DNA of 64,000 nt from Mycolicibacterium sp. 018/SC-01/001 (GTDB lineage: Bacteria > Actinomycetota > Actinomycetes > Mycobacteriales > Mycobacteriaceae): assembly GCF_007096635.1 (NCBI RefSeq), contig NZ_VKAA01000022.1, forward strand, positions 1 to 64,000, read 5' to 3'. Positions 1 through 9,154 of the stretch are shown here, one piece after another (the stretch's first letter is position 1; the number at the start of each line of letters is the position of its first letter). Both the position numbers and the translations under genes were made by a program. Under the pieces are notes generated by a model. The model did not search any database, was not told where the DNA came from, and saw only the letters and a program-made list of their open reading frames with translations.

Positions 1-28
1 GCCCGCCCTTCTCGGCGGAGCCACACGG

Positions 29-71
29 GTGGGGAATTTCAATGAGCGTCAGTGGGGAAATTCAGCGAGCG
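29..71. repeat. Tandem 20-bp repeats resembling an IS21-type end
   Basis: Two direct copies lie 23 bp apart: GTGGGGAATTTCAATGAGCG at 29-48 and GTGGGGAAATTCAGCGAGCG at 52-71. Repeated short units beginning with GTGGGGAA and lying next to each other are typical of the multi-repeat termini of IS21-family elements in actinobacteria, where the transposase binds. No istA or istB coding sequence is seen inside the window, so this is either the edge of an element lying to the left or a relic. The repeat is seen directly; the IS21 assignment is from memory of the family and is uncertain. Confidence 0.4.
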
Positions 72-391
72 CGGTCAACCCAGCGGCTTGAAGAAAAGCG
101 GTACAGGACGCACTTTCCTTCACACCAACGACACCCTCACCGCTGTCACTTTGCCACCGCCACTTAAACCCAACAGGTCGGGCAGGCCAGATGTCAATTT
201 AGTCGTGAAGCAGACCCGCTAAACTTCGTGCGGGGTAGCTATGTACTGCGTCCACCACTGACAGGACACGGGTCGACGGCACCAAGCAGCGCTTTCTGGC
301 ACCGAATAGGTGCGCTGACCCCCTGCATCCAACCGTTATCCTTGATAAGCCTGCAAACTTCAGCGGACAAAGATGCCCAAATACGTCGAAG
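72..391. other. Non-coding stretch, nothing recognised
   Basis: Several short open frames exist on both strands but none has a recognisable domain, a convincing ribosome binding site or mycobacterial codon bias. The stretch sits between the IS-like repeats and a decayed gene and is probably degraded sequence at the edge of the accessory region. Confidence 0.4.
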
Positions 392-394
392 CCG

Positions 395-670
395 GAGGAC
401 TTGCACGTCTCGGCCGCGACGGTGGATGTCCACGCTGACAATGTGCGGGCTCGGCACTTCGCTGCGGACGGACGTATCTAGGTAGCCCAGGCCGGCATCC
501 CCGCAGCATCAGTCGCCGCGCTGAACGGTGCAGTGACGAAGTGGCAGGCTAACACCACGAAGCTGTTTGGCCCCATGGTCGACCATGCGCACGGCCTCCG
601 GACTGGTGCTCAAGCGTACGCGCAAGCAGACCAGTTATCCGGACTCGACGTTCCACCCCGACGCGCTGCA
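395..670 (+). pseudogene. Decayed ESX-associated small protein (EspC/DUF2580-like)
   Basis: The plus-strand frame starting near 395 reads DLHVSAATVDVHADNVRARH, then an in-frame TAG at 479-481, then AQAGIPAASVAALNGAVTKW and a terminal helix ending in GAQAYAQADQ. The layout, a short leader followed by two helices with a central Gly-Ile-Pro/Ala-rich turn, matches the small mycobacterial secretion-associated proteins of the EspC/DUF2580 type that accompany type VII secretion loci. The TAG replaces what is normally an acidic or polar residue before the Ala-Gln. After about 655 the frame loses family resemblance and runs into the 3' end of the opposing helicase gene, so the end is also lost. I infer a dead gene truncated when the neighbouring island arrived. 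Family recognition is by eye. Confidence 0.5.
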
Positions 671-673
671 AGT

Positions 674-3600
674 TTACTTCACCCGCCACACCCAGCCCTT
701 GGCCTTGCCGAGTCGCTTCTGACGGTCACTAGCCAAAGTCCCGGCGGCATTATGTCGACGCTGCGCAGCCACCCATGCGCCGAGTGAAAACTCGTCGGCG
801 ACATACGACTGCGGCACCAGTGCGTCGCCGCGTTCTTCGACGTACGCCATCAGAAGCGAATAGGCGCGTTCCCACCGATCCGCCTTCGGTGTCCAAGACC
901 AATCGGGCAGACTCGCCATCTGTTTCGAGTTCGCCACGCTTAACGAGCCGGTCCTCTTCCTGGATCGCACAGTATTGACCCAGGCACCAAGTTGAAATCC
1001 ATCCTCAGTTACGTACCGAAACGGAACCTGCGAGGTTCCGTTTTCCTTCACGTACTCCACGAGCCGCCCGTAGCCGCGATCCCAGCGGTGAGCGTAAGCG
1101 TCCCAGACCCATCCGGGAAGCGACTCCAAAAGATCTACACGATTTTGACTGAGTTGATCTCGATTGATCCGCTGCGTGAGGACCCAGCTCCCGATGTTGA
1201 CACGGTCTTCGATGTGTCTGTCTGGAACCCTGGTGTGCCCTTCGCGGGCACCGAACTGCTGGACTAACAGGTAACTTCGTTGCCACCGGTCCTCATGCGG
1301 GTCCCAAGACCATCCTGGCAGCAGCTCGAGAAGAGCGCGACGCTCTCTTGACATGGTGTTGCGAAGGCCCCGCTGAACTGCGATCCAGGAGCCCAGCGCA
1401 ACACCCTGTTCCTTATGCGACTGCGGAACTCGTGAGTGCCCTTTGCGATCGGCGAATCCTCTTACCAATTCGTACTTCTCAAACCAACTGTCGACCGACA
1501 CCGCCCAACTCCAGCCAGGCAGCGCCTCCAGTCTCGCTGCCCGTTCGATTGGAAGATTGTCCCTCTCAGCCCTTTGTTCCCGGACCCACCCCCCCAGTTT
1601 TACGCCATCATTGACGTACTGATCAGGAACGAGGGCGTGCCCCTCACGTTCGACGAACCGCTGAAGAATCTCGTACTTCTGATTCCAGATGTAGTCAGCT
1701 TTGCGCCCCCAGAACCACCCAGGAATAGATTCCAGCAGTACCTGCCGATCCGCGCTTAGCTGTTTGTGCTCGCGTCGACGAAGTCTGGTCCACTGGCCGA
1801 GTTTCAAGCCATTCTCGACATAATCCACTGGGACATTGGTGTCCCCCTCCCTGGCCGCGTATGTCCGCAGCAATTCCAAGTGCTGATTCCATGAATCCTC
1901 GACCGCATTCCAGCTCCAACCAGGCACGGCCTCCAGACGCTCCAGCCGTGCTGCTGTCATCTTTGAGCGGCTCGTACGTTGTTCGGCGACCCAGCCACCG
2001 AGATTGATTCCACCGGCCCTCAGTCCTTGAGGAACTCTTGCGTGTCCCTGCTCTTTCGCGAACGCTACGAGGGCCGTATACCCGCGCTCCCACGATTCCG
2101 TGTAGGGATCCCAGGCCCAGCCCGGAACAGATTCCAACAATTGCCGGCGTTCGGAGCTCATGTCGGCTTGGTTGTTGCGTTGTTCTGCAACCCAACTCCC
2201 GAGATTGACACCGTCTTCCCTCCACCGCTGTGGCACGAGAGCATGTCCTTCTCGTCTTTGAAACTGCTGGAGCAAAGCGAACTTGGTGTGCCACTTGTCC
2301 GAACGGAGATTCCACACCCAGCCGGGCAGCGACTCCAGCCTTCCATGATGATCAGCCGACAATTTGTCGCGCTTGCCCCGTTGGTCGTTCACCCACTGGC
2401 CGAGTCGCATCCCGCCTTCCAGGTGATCTTTCGCGACGCGTGCGTGACCTTCCCGCTCGACGAAATTCGTCAGGAATGAGTAACTACGTTCCCACCCATC
2501 GGTCGTTGGATTCCACGACCAGCCAGGCAGGGCTTCCAACAACGTCTTTCGCTCCGGTGACATTTCCTGGCGGTAGTTGCGCTGCACAACAACCCACTGC
2601 CCAAGCCGCAGCCCGTCCTCTACATACCTCTGTGGCGCGCGGGCGTGCCCCGTGCGCATGGAAAACTTCTTCAATCCCTCATAGTGTCTGGTCCACTTGT
2701 CCTCCCGCTTGTCCCAAACCCAGCCCGGTAGCGCTTCGAGCTCACGTACACGGTCGTCGGACAACTTGCCGCTTTTTTGGAGGCCGCGCTGGGTGGCCAC
2801 CCAACTCCGGAGGTTGTACTCGCCGACCATGAACGGGATGGGCACATCTGCGTGGCCGTGTTTGGCGACGAACTCGTGCATGAGCGCCATCCACATGCCC
2901 CACTGGTCAGCCGCAATGTCCCACGTCCAGCCCGAAAGGCTTTCCAACTTTTGCGTACGGTCATCGCGGAGGTCCCCCTTCGAGTACAAGCCACGCTGCA
3001 CGCTCGCCCACTGCCCGAGCGGGTAGTCGTCTACGACATGGTCGACGGGTACGCGTGCCGTGCCAATTTCATCGGCATACCTTTCCAGAAGTCCATACCA
3101 GAACTCCCAACGTGCGCTTGTTCTTTCGACGAGACGCACGTTGAAGGCATCCCCGAAGGCCTTACCGACCGTTCGTCCGATGTCTAAGTGAATCTTTCTT
3201 GGGATACGGGCGGATCCCCGACGCCCGAGTTCACGCCGATACGCGTCTATCTGTTCCGCCAACTCTTCGTCGTGAGCACGGAGAGCATTTACGACACGCC
3301 ACACCGACCTGAAAGACGAATCATTAAGAGCCGTGTCTGGGTCAGTCATGGTGTCGATGAAAACCGGAATGACGATAGTGCCAATCGATTTGTCCTCGGC
3401 CAGCCTGATTGCCCGTCCGACAGCCTGAACGATGTCGACCTCACTACCGCGCGGATCGATGAACGCGACGCCATCGAGCGTCGGCACGTCAACACCCTCG
3501 CTGAGGCAACGAGCATTGGATAGCAAACCACGCTCTCCGTCCTCGAGGCTACTTAGCCGCAGAAGGCGCACATGGCGCTCACCGGCGCTCATTTCACCGG

Positions 3601-5050
3601 ATGCGAATCCAGTCCAGAGCGATCCCGACGGGCGTTGGCGCGACGGCATCCACTCGATGACATCAGGGAGCTCGTCTGCAAACCTCTTCGCGCGCAACAC
3701 GCGGGAGTGAAAGCTGATGACTCGGTGCAACTGATATTTCTTCATCGCTTTCGCCAGGCCGATCTGGCTCGCCAGAGTCCGAGCGTCAGTGGTCTTCTCG
3801 TCCCGTCTAACCAGGACGCCCCTGTTCGCCCAGTCGCGGTAGGTCGCGTCGTCGACACCCACGATCGCGACCTGGTAGTCGGTCAGCAACGCCTGTCGGA
3901 TTGCTTCCCCAAAGCCCAGCCTATGGAACACTTTGCCGAACTTCGCGGGGTCGTCCATCGATGCGACTTCCATCTCGGATTCCTGCGCCGCCCTGATGAC
4001 TCGTCCCGTGTAGAAGCGCGGGGTGGCGGTCATGAAAAGCCGCCTCCGCGCCCTTATGGCACTGGCATCGAGAACTGTTGCGAAAGTCGTTGATTCATCT
4101 CCTGCGACTCGATGACTTTCGTCCGCGATTACCAGGTCAAACTGCGGAACTCTGCCCAGGGCGAAGGCTTTCGCGATCTGAGGAGACGATTGATACGTGG
4201 AAAAGACCACGCGGCGCCCCGATCTCCGCCGAAGGAACGCTGCTATCTCAACTGGGTCAGTCGTGACGGGGACACCGAGTTCGCTGGCGTGGGCGACTGC
4301 TTCGTCGTCGCACCCCACCACCGTTAGGTCTGAGCAGACCGGTCGCGCTTCAAAAGGAACCTTCGCGTTAAGCTGCCAAACCTGCATCGTTTGTTTCAAC
4401 AACGAAAGCGACGGGACGAGGACGAGAGTCCGCCCAGCGCCGAGCTTCTCGCTGATAAACAGCGAAGTAAGGGTCTTGCCCGTCCCGCAAGCCATGATGA
4501 GCTGCCCACGGTCCGAAGACTTGAACCCTTTCACCACATCACGGATCGCCGCGCGTTGATGTGCCCGTGGGGTGGCTGCCTTTAACACCCGAGAGGGTCG
4601 CATACGCGCAGGGTCGGTGGGCCAGTCCACCGCGGAAGTAAGCAGATCACTCAACCCGACAAACGAGACTTGCTTCTCCTGATCGTTGATCGTTCGCCTC
4701 GCGACATGATGCATCTTGTCGGTAGTGGCGATCAGCAACCGATAGTCAAACCACTTCCGCGACGACTCGGAGAGGAAGCGATCGACGTCCGACTTGGTAA
4801 CGGCATGCGCGGCGTTGTAGGCCTTGGCTTGTATCGCCCAAAGCCGGCCATCAAAGTCCTCGGCAACAAGGTCGATCCCCGCATCGGCGCCCCAATTGTG
4901 CTCCCACTCTCCCCATAGCCAAACCCTGCGAATCGTTCGTTTGTAGGTGGGATCGTTAGCCAGCCACCACTGGCAGATGCGCTCGAACTGCCTGCCGCGT
5001 AGCCGAGGATCTGCATCAAGGCGTTCATACAGTGAACTAAACTCTCCCAT
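674..5050 (-). CDS. Nuclease-helicase with twelve helicase-associated (HA) repeats
   Basis: A protein of 1458 residues. Residues about 1-140 look like an Mrr/PD-(D/E)xK restriction endonuclease domain: D60 in GADAGID, then Q74-A-K76 in the next strand. Residues about 155-620 form an SF2 helicase: Walker A ACGTGKT (187-193), DESH box (310-313), TATP (341-344) and a C-terminal QAVGRAIR motif VI. From about 650 to the end are twelve tandem repeats of about 67 residues. Each starts with a Trp, has a GHA-x-VP core and an LG-x-W-V-x-x-QR segment, and ends in LPGW-x-W, which is the Helicase Associated domain (PF03457 type). Family members usually carry only a few copies. It is transcribed away from the NACHT gene. 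I infer a DNA-targeting role in phage or plasmid defence; it could also be a solitary restriction-like enzyme. Confidence 0.85.
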   Translation of the reverse strand: MGEFSSLYERLDADPRLRGRQFERICQWWLANDPTYKRTIRRVWLWGEWEHNWGADAGIDLVAEDFDGRLWAIQAKAYNAAHAVTKSDVDRFLSESSRKWFDYRLLIATTDKMHHVARRTINDQEKQVSFVGLSDLLTSAVDWPTDPARMRPSRVLKAATPRAHQRAAIRDVVKGFKSSDRGQLIMACGTGKTLTSLFISEKLGAGRTLVLVPSLSLLKQTMQVWQLNAKVPFEARPVCSDLTVVGCDDEAVAHASELGVPVTTDPVEIAAFLRRRSGRRVVFSTYQSSPQIAKAFALGRVPQFDLVIADESHRVAGDESTTFATVLDASAIRARRRLFMTATPRFYTGRVIRAAQESEMEVASMDDPAKFGKVFHRLGFGEAIRQALLTDYQVAIVGVDDATYRDWANRGVLVRRDEKTTDARTLASQIGLAKAMKKYQLHRVISFHSRVLRAKRFADELPDVIEWMPSRQRPSGSLWTGFASGEMSAGERHVRLLRLSSLEDGERGLLSNARCLSEGVDVPTLDGVAFIDPRGSEVDIVQAVGRAIRLAEDKSIGTIVIPVFIDTMTDPDTALNDSSFRSVWRVVNALRAHDEELAEQIDAYRRELGRRGSARIPRKIHLDIGRTVGKAFGDAFNVRLVERTSARWEFWYGLLERYADEIGTARVPVDHVVDDYPLGQWASVQRGLYSKGDLRDDRTQKLESLSGWTWDIAADQWGMWMALMHEFVAKHGHADVPIPFMVGEYNLRSWVATQRGLQKSGKLSDDRVRELEALPGWVWDKREDKWTRHYEGLKKFSMRTGHARAPQRYVEDGLRLGQWVVVQRNYRQEMSPERKTLLEALPGWSWNPTTDGWERSYSFLTNFVEREGHARVAKDHLEGGMRLGQWVNDQRGKRDKLSADHHGRLESLPGWVWNLRSDKWHTKFALLQQFQRREGHALVPQRWREDGVNLGSWVAEQRNNQADMSSERRQLLESVPGWAWDPYTESWERGYTALVAFAKEQGHARVPQGLRAGGINLGGWVAEQRTSRSKMTAARLERLEAVPGWSWNAVEDSWNQHLELLRTYAAREGDTNVPVDYVENGLKLGQWTRLRRREHKQLSADRQVLLESIPGWFWGRKADYIWNQKYEILQRFVEREGHALVPDQYVNDGVKLGGWVREQRAERDNLPIERAARLEALPGWSWAVSVDSWFEKYELVRGFADRKGHSRVPQSHKEQGVALGSWIAVQRGLRNTMSRERRALLELLPGWSWDPHEDRWQRSYLLVQQFGAREGHTRVPDRHIEDRVNIGSWVLTQRINRDQLSQNRVDLLESLPGWVWDAYAHRWDRGYGRLVEYVKENGTSQVPFRYVTEDGFQLGAWVNTVRSRKRTGSLSVANSKQMASLPDWSWTPKADRWERAYSLLMAYVEERGDALVPQSYVADEFSLGAWVAAQRRHNAAGTLASDRQKRLGKAKGWVWRVK

Positions 5051-5343
5051 AAAGAAATGTTAGCGAGGTTTTTGCACTTTCATCGGCGACGCCATACAGT
5101 TGTCTCCATGGCCGTCAGCCGGCCCGCCGGCGATACCCCAATTCCCTTTCACGCTGCCCTGGCCGTGGCGCTTGTATGCCTGGCCTGTGACACCGAGATC
5201 GGCGTCCCCGCACAAGCTCGACCTATATACATCGCCCGGCCGTTCGCCTTTACTGTCCTGCTACGCGGCATTAAGCGATGGCCGGCAGCTTGGCCGTTCG
5301 CTCTCAAACTCGCACTACGAGACTCTCGAAGCGATGTGGCTGC
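5051..5343. other. Divergent promoter region of the accessory island
   Basis: The gap separates the minus-strand helicase gene from the plus-strand NACHT gene and must hold both promoters. I see no clear -35/-10 pair, operator palindrome or conserved small gene. Open frames crossing it are rich in Arg and Pro and look like chance reading frames. If the NACHT gene starts at the upstream ATG at 5278 the gap is shorter. Confidence 0.35.
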
Positions 5344-8103
5344 GTGACCGGCCTCGAAAGCACCGCCCTCGGAATCGGCCAAGCGGCTCTCAAAGCTGTT
5401 GCGATGGCTGCCGCGAAGTCACTTGCCGGGCGTGCCACTTTCCGGTGGGCGGTATGGTGGCGGGTCCGCGGACGCACGGAATTCCCTTGTCCATGGCGCG
5501 CTTATGTGAAATGGCTCAAGACCATCAGCGGTGACGAGTTGGCCAGACCCATGGAGGAAATTCAAGGGCCGTTGGCGATCCGGCTCAACCATGCATTGTC
5601 TGCGGCCTCAAGGGACTGGGGGGCGGCCGACGATCACCTGTCCCGCGCGTTGCAACTGGTCGAGATGACTTATCCGGCGATCGCTGCCGCCATGGGCGGC
5701 TCAGATCAAGTCGCATTGACTCAGATGTGGGCACAAGAGCGCAGCGTCAGTGTGCGCGACCGCCTCCTCCAACTAGTAGGTCCCACTGCGGCGCTCAGTC
5801 CTTACGACCTAGCGGCCGTTCTGCACCGCCGATCGAGGGCGCGCAGGACCGTTCGGCTGCAGGCTTTCGACGTCGATGAATCCGCCATGTCCCCCTATTT
5901 CGCTGAGATTGAAGTCCCGGATGTCTCCGTAGAACGAGTCATCGTGCTAATGGGTGACTTTGGGTCTGGCAAGTCAGAGACTGCGGAGGCATGGCACAGG
6001 GCCACGATCGAAATTTTCGTCGAGAGTAACGGGCCCATCCCCCTATGGCTGAGTGCACGGCAGCTGCTTGGCCATGCCCTTGAAGATGCCGTCAATCGGC
6101 ACCTCCCGCCCGCATGGCGAGGCGGGCGAGGTGCCTCCATCGTGGTTGACGGCCTCGATGAGGCAACCCCCGCCACAGCCCAGGCTGTATTAGAGGACGC
6201 TCGGATCCTTGCTCAGACACACGCAAACACGCGAATCATTCTGACCGCTCGTCCAGGGATTCTGTCCTCATCTCCGTCAGAGGAGGTCGCGGCGAAGCTC
6301 CTATCCGAAGAGAAGTCAATCCAACTAGTCGAGCTGGCGGGTGGCAGGTCGCGCAGCACTTGGAGCTGGACGGCAAGCATGCGAGCTACCGTGAGGAGAC
6401 CGTTTTTCGCCCTCGCGGCGGGGTTCATGCTAGGTCGGGACGAAGCTCCGCGCGGAGAAGCAGATCTGATACGAGCCCTGGTCGAGAATGCTCTCGTCAT
6501 AGCGCCGGAACGATCGGCCGTAACCTCGGCCGAAACGCGATCCGCGCTCCAGCGATTGGCCATCAACCTTACGAGGACTGGCGGCGACTGCTTGTCGTTC
6601 ATTGATCGTCAGATCGCCCGTTCGAGTCGGCTGACTGCCGACGGCCCTGACGGCGCAGTTCTATTTTCTCTTCCGATCTTTCAGCACTACTTCGCGGCAC
6701 AGGCGATACTCGACGACAACGTCTCGGCTACCGAGGTCGTCACCGACGCTGCCAGCTTCAACCGGTGGCGGTGGGCGGCAGCTGTGGCCGCGCTGAGCGC
6801 ACCAGATGCACAGGCAGTCGATGACCTTCTGGCGTCGTTGGTTGCCGGCAATCCAGGAGCTGCCGCGTGGATCATCAAAGCTGCGTTCAGCGGCCAGCGA
6901 GACTGGCGAACCGAGACCGACCAGCTCGACGCGAACACCAGCGGGCCTCGCCTCCTCCGGTCTCTGCGCACGTGGTCTGATGCACTAGGCCCGCTGGCTC
7001 GCGGGGTCCTCCCGTACCCACTGGTTCAAGGCCCGGTCGAATTGGGCGTCATGGCATCCGGCCATCTCATCAATGTGGCGTTCTCGACGTCCAGCCCGGC
7101 TGAAGATTCTGTGAAAAACGTACCGCCAGGAGTCCACCCCCTGGGTGGCACGGCGTCGGGCTGGATTCCATGGTTCTTTGGTGCGCCGCCAGGAGGCACC
7201 GCTTGGCCTTGGACAATGGCACGAAAACAAATTGCTAAGGCGACAGCCGGGAAACTATCTACCGACCCATCCATAGGCGCGCCGGACGGCATCTGGGCTC
7301 AGGAGCGTCGATTTGATCTTGCGAGGCGCCTCCTCGGTCGCGGATCCCTATTCCACCGACCGCTCCCCGCAAGCGAAGTCAGAGTACAAGCTGAGGCCGT
7401 TTTCAACAGTATTGGCCGAGAGCGGGATGCCAGGATTACCCTTCCGTCCGGTCAGGCGATCTATTTCGGCGCAGAGCTTGCCGATCTGATCTCGTGGCTT
7501 GACGAGAATTCGGCCGAAGAGGTGCCATCGCACCTTCCCGCGGAGGACATCGCAAACCCGAAGGGTGGATTTGCCTGGCACTTCTTCTCCGCACCGCGGC
7601 TAATGGAGTTTGAGGTCGAAGTCTACGGGCGAGCCTGTGAGGCTTACGATGAAGCTCTGGCGCACTCGTTCGCCCGACTGGGCTGGTCCATGCCAAGTTC
7701 GTCATTTGCACCGTTCGGCGTTGTACTCGAGATTAGTTTTGGCGATAGCGACAGGCTTGGCGGAATTCCAGGATTGACCGCGATGCGGGTGCCCATGGAG
7801 TTGATGTGCAGCATCGCCGATTTTGGCTCTGAGGCGGCTCGGTCAGCGTCCGGACGCGCCGTGGCCCGGCAGGCGACCCGAGATCCAGCGGCGGACCGCG
7901 AGCATTACTCGGCAACGCTAGAAGCCGTTCGTGCATGGCTTGCCGAACAGAATCGCGAACCAATTTCCGGTCTGGGGTGGATGAACGGCGGCGCAGACGA
8001 CATGTCGAACGTACGACCGGCATCCAGCGTCGCCGCAGGGTGGCTGTGGAGCGATCTGCAGAGCATCGGGCTCGGCGACAGCATCCGGCGGGAGCTCCGG
8101 TGA
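5344..8103 (+). CDS. NACHT-type STAND NTPase, candidate defence sensor
   Basis: About 919 residues from the chosen GTG. An upstream in-frame ATG at 5278 would add 22 residues of Arg/Cys-rich sequence that looks untranslated, whereas the GTG opens an Ala/Gly/Leu-rich helical segment like those in front of bacterial NACHT domains. From that start, Walker A is GDFGSGKS near 204-211 and Walker B is SIVVDGLDEA near 265-274; the DGLDE form with small residues after it is characteristic of NACHT. ILTARPG near 300 fits the following sensor strand. The remaining roughly 600 residues show no repeat array or known effector that I recognise. It leads a two-gene plus-strand unit with the peptidase-like gene 34 bp downstream. 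Bacterial NACHT proteins act as cytoplasmic infection sensors in known systems; that role here is inferred. Confidence 0.75.
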   Translation: MTGLESTALGIGQAALKAVAMAAAKSLAGRATFRWAVWWRVRGRTEFPCPWRAYVKWLKTISGDELARPMEEIQGPLAIRLNHALSAASRDWGAADDHLSRALQLVEMTYPAIAAAMGGSDQVALTQMWAQERSVSVRDRLLQLVGPTAALSPYDLAAVLHRRSRARRTVRLQAFDVDESAMSPYFAEIEVPDVSVERVIVLMGDFGSGKSETAEAWHRATIEIFVESNGPIPLWLSARQLLGHALEDAVNRHLPPAWRGGRGASIVVDGLDEATPATAQAVLEDARILAQTHANTRIILTARPGILSSSPSEEVAAKLLSEEKSIQLVELAGGRSRSTWSWTASMRATVRRPFFALAAGFMLGRDEAPRGEADLIRALVENALVIAPERSAVTSAETRSALQRLAINLTRTGGDCLSFIDRQIARSSRLTADGPDGAVLFSLPIFQHYFAAQAILDDNVSATEVVTDAASFNRWRWAAAVAALSAPDAQAVDDLLASLVAGNPGAAAWIIKAAFSGQRDWRTETDQLDANTSGPRLLRSLRTWSDALGPLARGVLPYPLVQGPVELGVMASGHLINVAFSTSSPAEDSVKNVPPGVHPLGGTASGWIPWFFGAPPGGTAWPWTMARKQIAKATAGKLSTDPSIGAPDGIWAQERRFDLARRLLGRGSLFHRPLPASEVRVQAEAVFNSIGRERDARITLPSGQAIYFGAELADLISWLDENSAEEVPSHLPAEDIANPKGGFAWHFFSAPRLMEFEVEVYGRACEAYDEALAHSFARLGWSMPSSSFAPFGVVLEISFGDSDRLGGIPGLTAMRVPMELMCSIADFGSEAARSASGRAVARQATRDPAADREHYSATLEAVRAWLAEQNREPISGLGWMNGGADDMSNVRPASSVAAGWLWSDLQSIGLGDSIRRELR

Positions 8104-8137
8104 GGGTCCACGCAGAACACTCCGCCAGAGGACCGAT

Positions 8138-9055
8138 ATGACCTTTGCGATTGCCAAAATCGTTGATCGCACCGCCGGCAAAATTACGTTACTTGCGGAC
8201 ACCAAACTGACCCACCAGCATGACGTCACACAAAACCGTCACGCCCTCGCAAACCCTGCTCAAAAGATCGTCATCGTAAATGGTGACATCGCAATCGCGG
8301 TCGCCGGAGACACGCCAGCCTCGGCCATCGAAAAAGTCGTCGGACTGCGAGGCCTTCCTCCGAACGCAATCGAAAGCGCCCTAATGTCCTACGCGGTCGA
8401 AATGCAGAAAATCCCAGGCGTAACGAAGAGCTTCCTTTTGATCACACGTAAGCCCAAGCCTCGAATTATCGTGATCCGCAACGGAATACGAGATAACCGA
8501 ACCGAGGTCGGAACAGGCTGGATCGGCGACCTCGACGCTTACCGACTGTTCAACAACCTGTTCCTGAGCGATGCTGCGCAAACAGCCATCCCGGACTTGG
8601 AGGGGCGCTTCATGATGGCGATGGTCAACACCATTGCGTGGGATGACGTCGCGTCAGTGGGCGGCTACCTGGTTCGCGCCACTGGAAGTGCAACGCAACC
8701 AGTGCGATTCGGCGCAGATCCTGGGTTCGTACTGCCCGGCGAATTAGAAGCCACTTTCGGACCACAGCCCGCAGGTGGGTTCGGTGTGCAACTATCGCTG
8801 CCACCAGGTGCCGATCCCACCAGCCACATCCGCCTGACGGTACGCGGGGTATCGCCCACGTATAGTGCACTTGCACAATATATTCCGGAGGCAAGAACAG
8901 CCTGGCTGCACACCCATGAAGAACCGTGGCGCAACGCAATCCGGCTTTCGGTTCAATCGCTTAATGAGCTCGTAGATGTAGCCAAAGCAGATCACAACCA
9001 GATCCTCGATCGCGAAATGACCCAGATCGCCCTGGACCGCTACGCCCCATGCTAG
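8138..9055 (+). CDS. Proteasome/HslV-like Ntn-hydrolase family protein
   Basis: A protein of 305 residues with ATG preceded by a GAGG. The first 60 residues match the proteasome beta/HslV pattern: Thr2 directly after Met, a strand-turn-strand leading to LLADTKLT with Asp21, then NPAQK with Lys43, then NGDIAIAVAGDT, which parallels the glycine-rich loop after the catalytic lysine in HslV. Further on, VGTGWIGDLDAY resembles the Gly-Ser-Gly-Gly active-site loop. With Met removed, Thr2 would be the N-terminal nucleophile and Asp21/Lys43 its partners. About 120 residues after the core are unassigned and may bind a partner. It follows the NACHT gene by 34 bp in the same direction, so the two are probably co-expressed. 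The fold assignment is by motif reading and needs a profile search. Confidence 0.55.
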   Translation: MTFAIAKIVDRTAGKITLLADTKLTHQHDVTQNRHALANPAQKIVIVNGDIAIAVAGDTPASAIEKVVGLRGLPPNAIESALMSYAVEMQKIPGVTKSFLLITRKPKPRIIVIRNGIRDNRTEVGTGWIGDLDAYRLFNNLFLSDAAQTAIPDLEGRFMMAMVNTIAWDDVASVGGYLVRATGSATQPVRFGADPGFVLPGELEATFGPQPAGGFGVQLSLPPGADPTSHIRLTVRGVSPTYSALAQYIPEARTAWLHTHEEPWRNAIRLSVQSLNELVDVAKADHNQILDREMTQIALDRYAPC

Positions 9056-9154
9056 GTCGGAAACCGACCGCCGTGGGTGTGCCGCCGCCGCCGAATCAGA
9101 ATCTCGCTGTTGGCGAGGCGAAGCACGGCGACCATAGATGCCCATGTTGCACCC

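Noticed and set aside
5057..5534. Two short plus-strand frames upstream of the NACHT gene considered as a small toxin or regulator
   Set aside because: No domain, poor start signals and overlap with the NACHT gene in a different frame.
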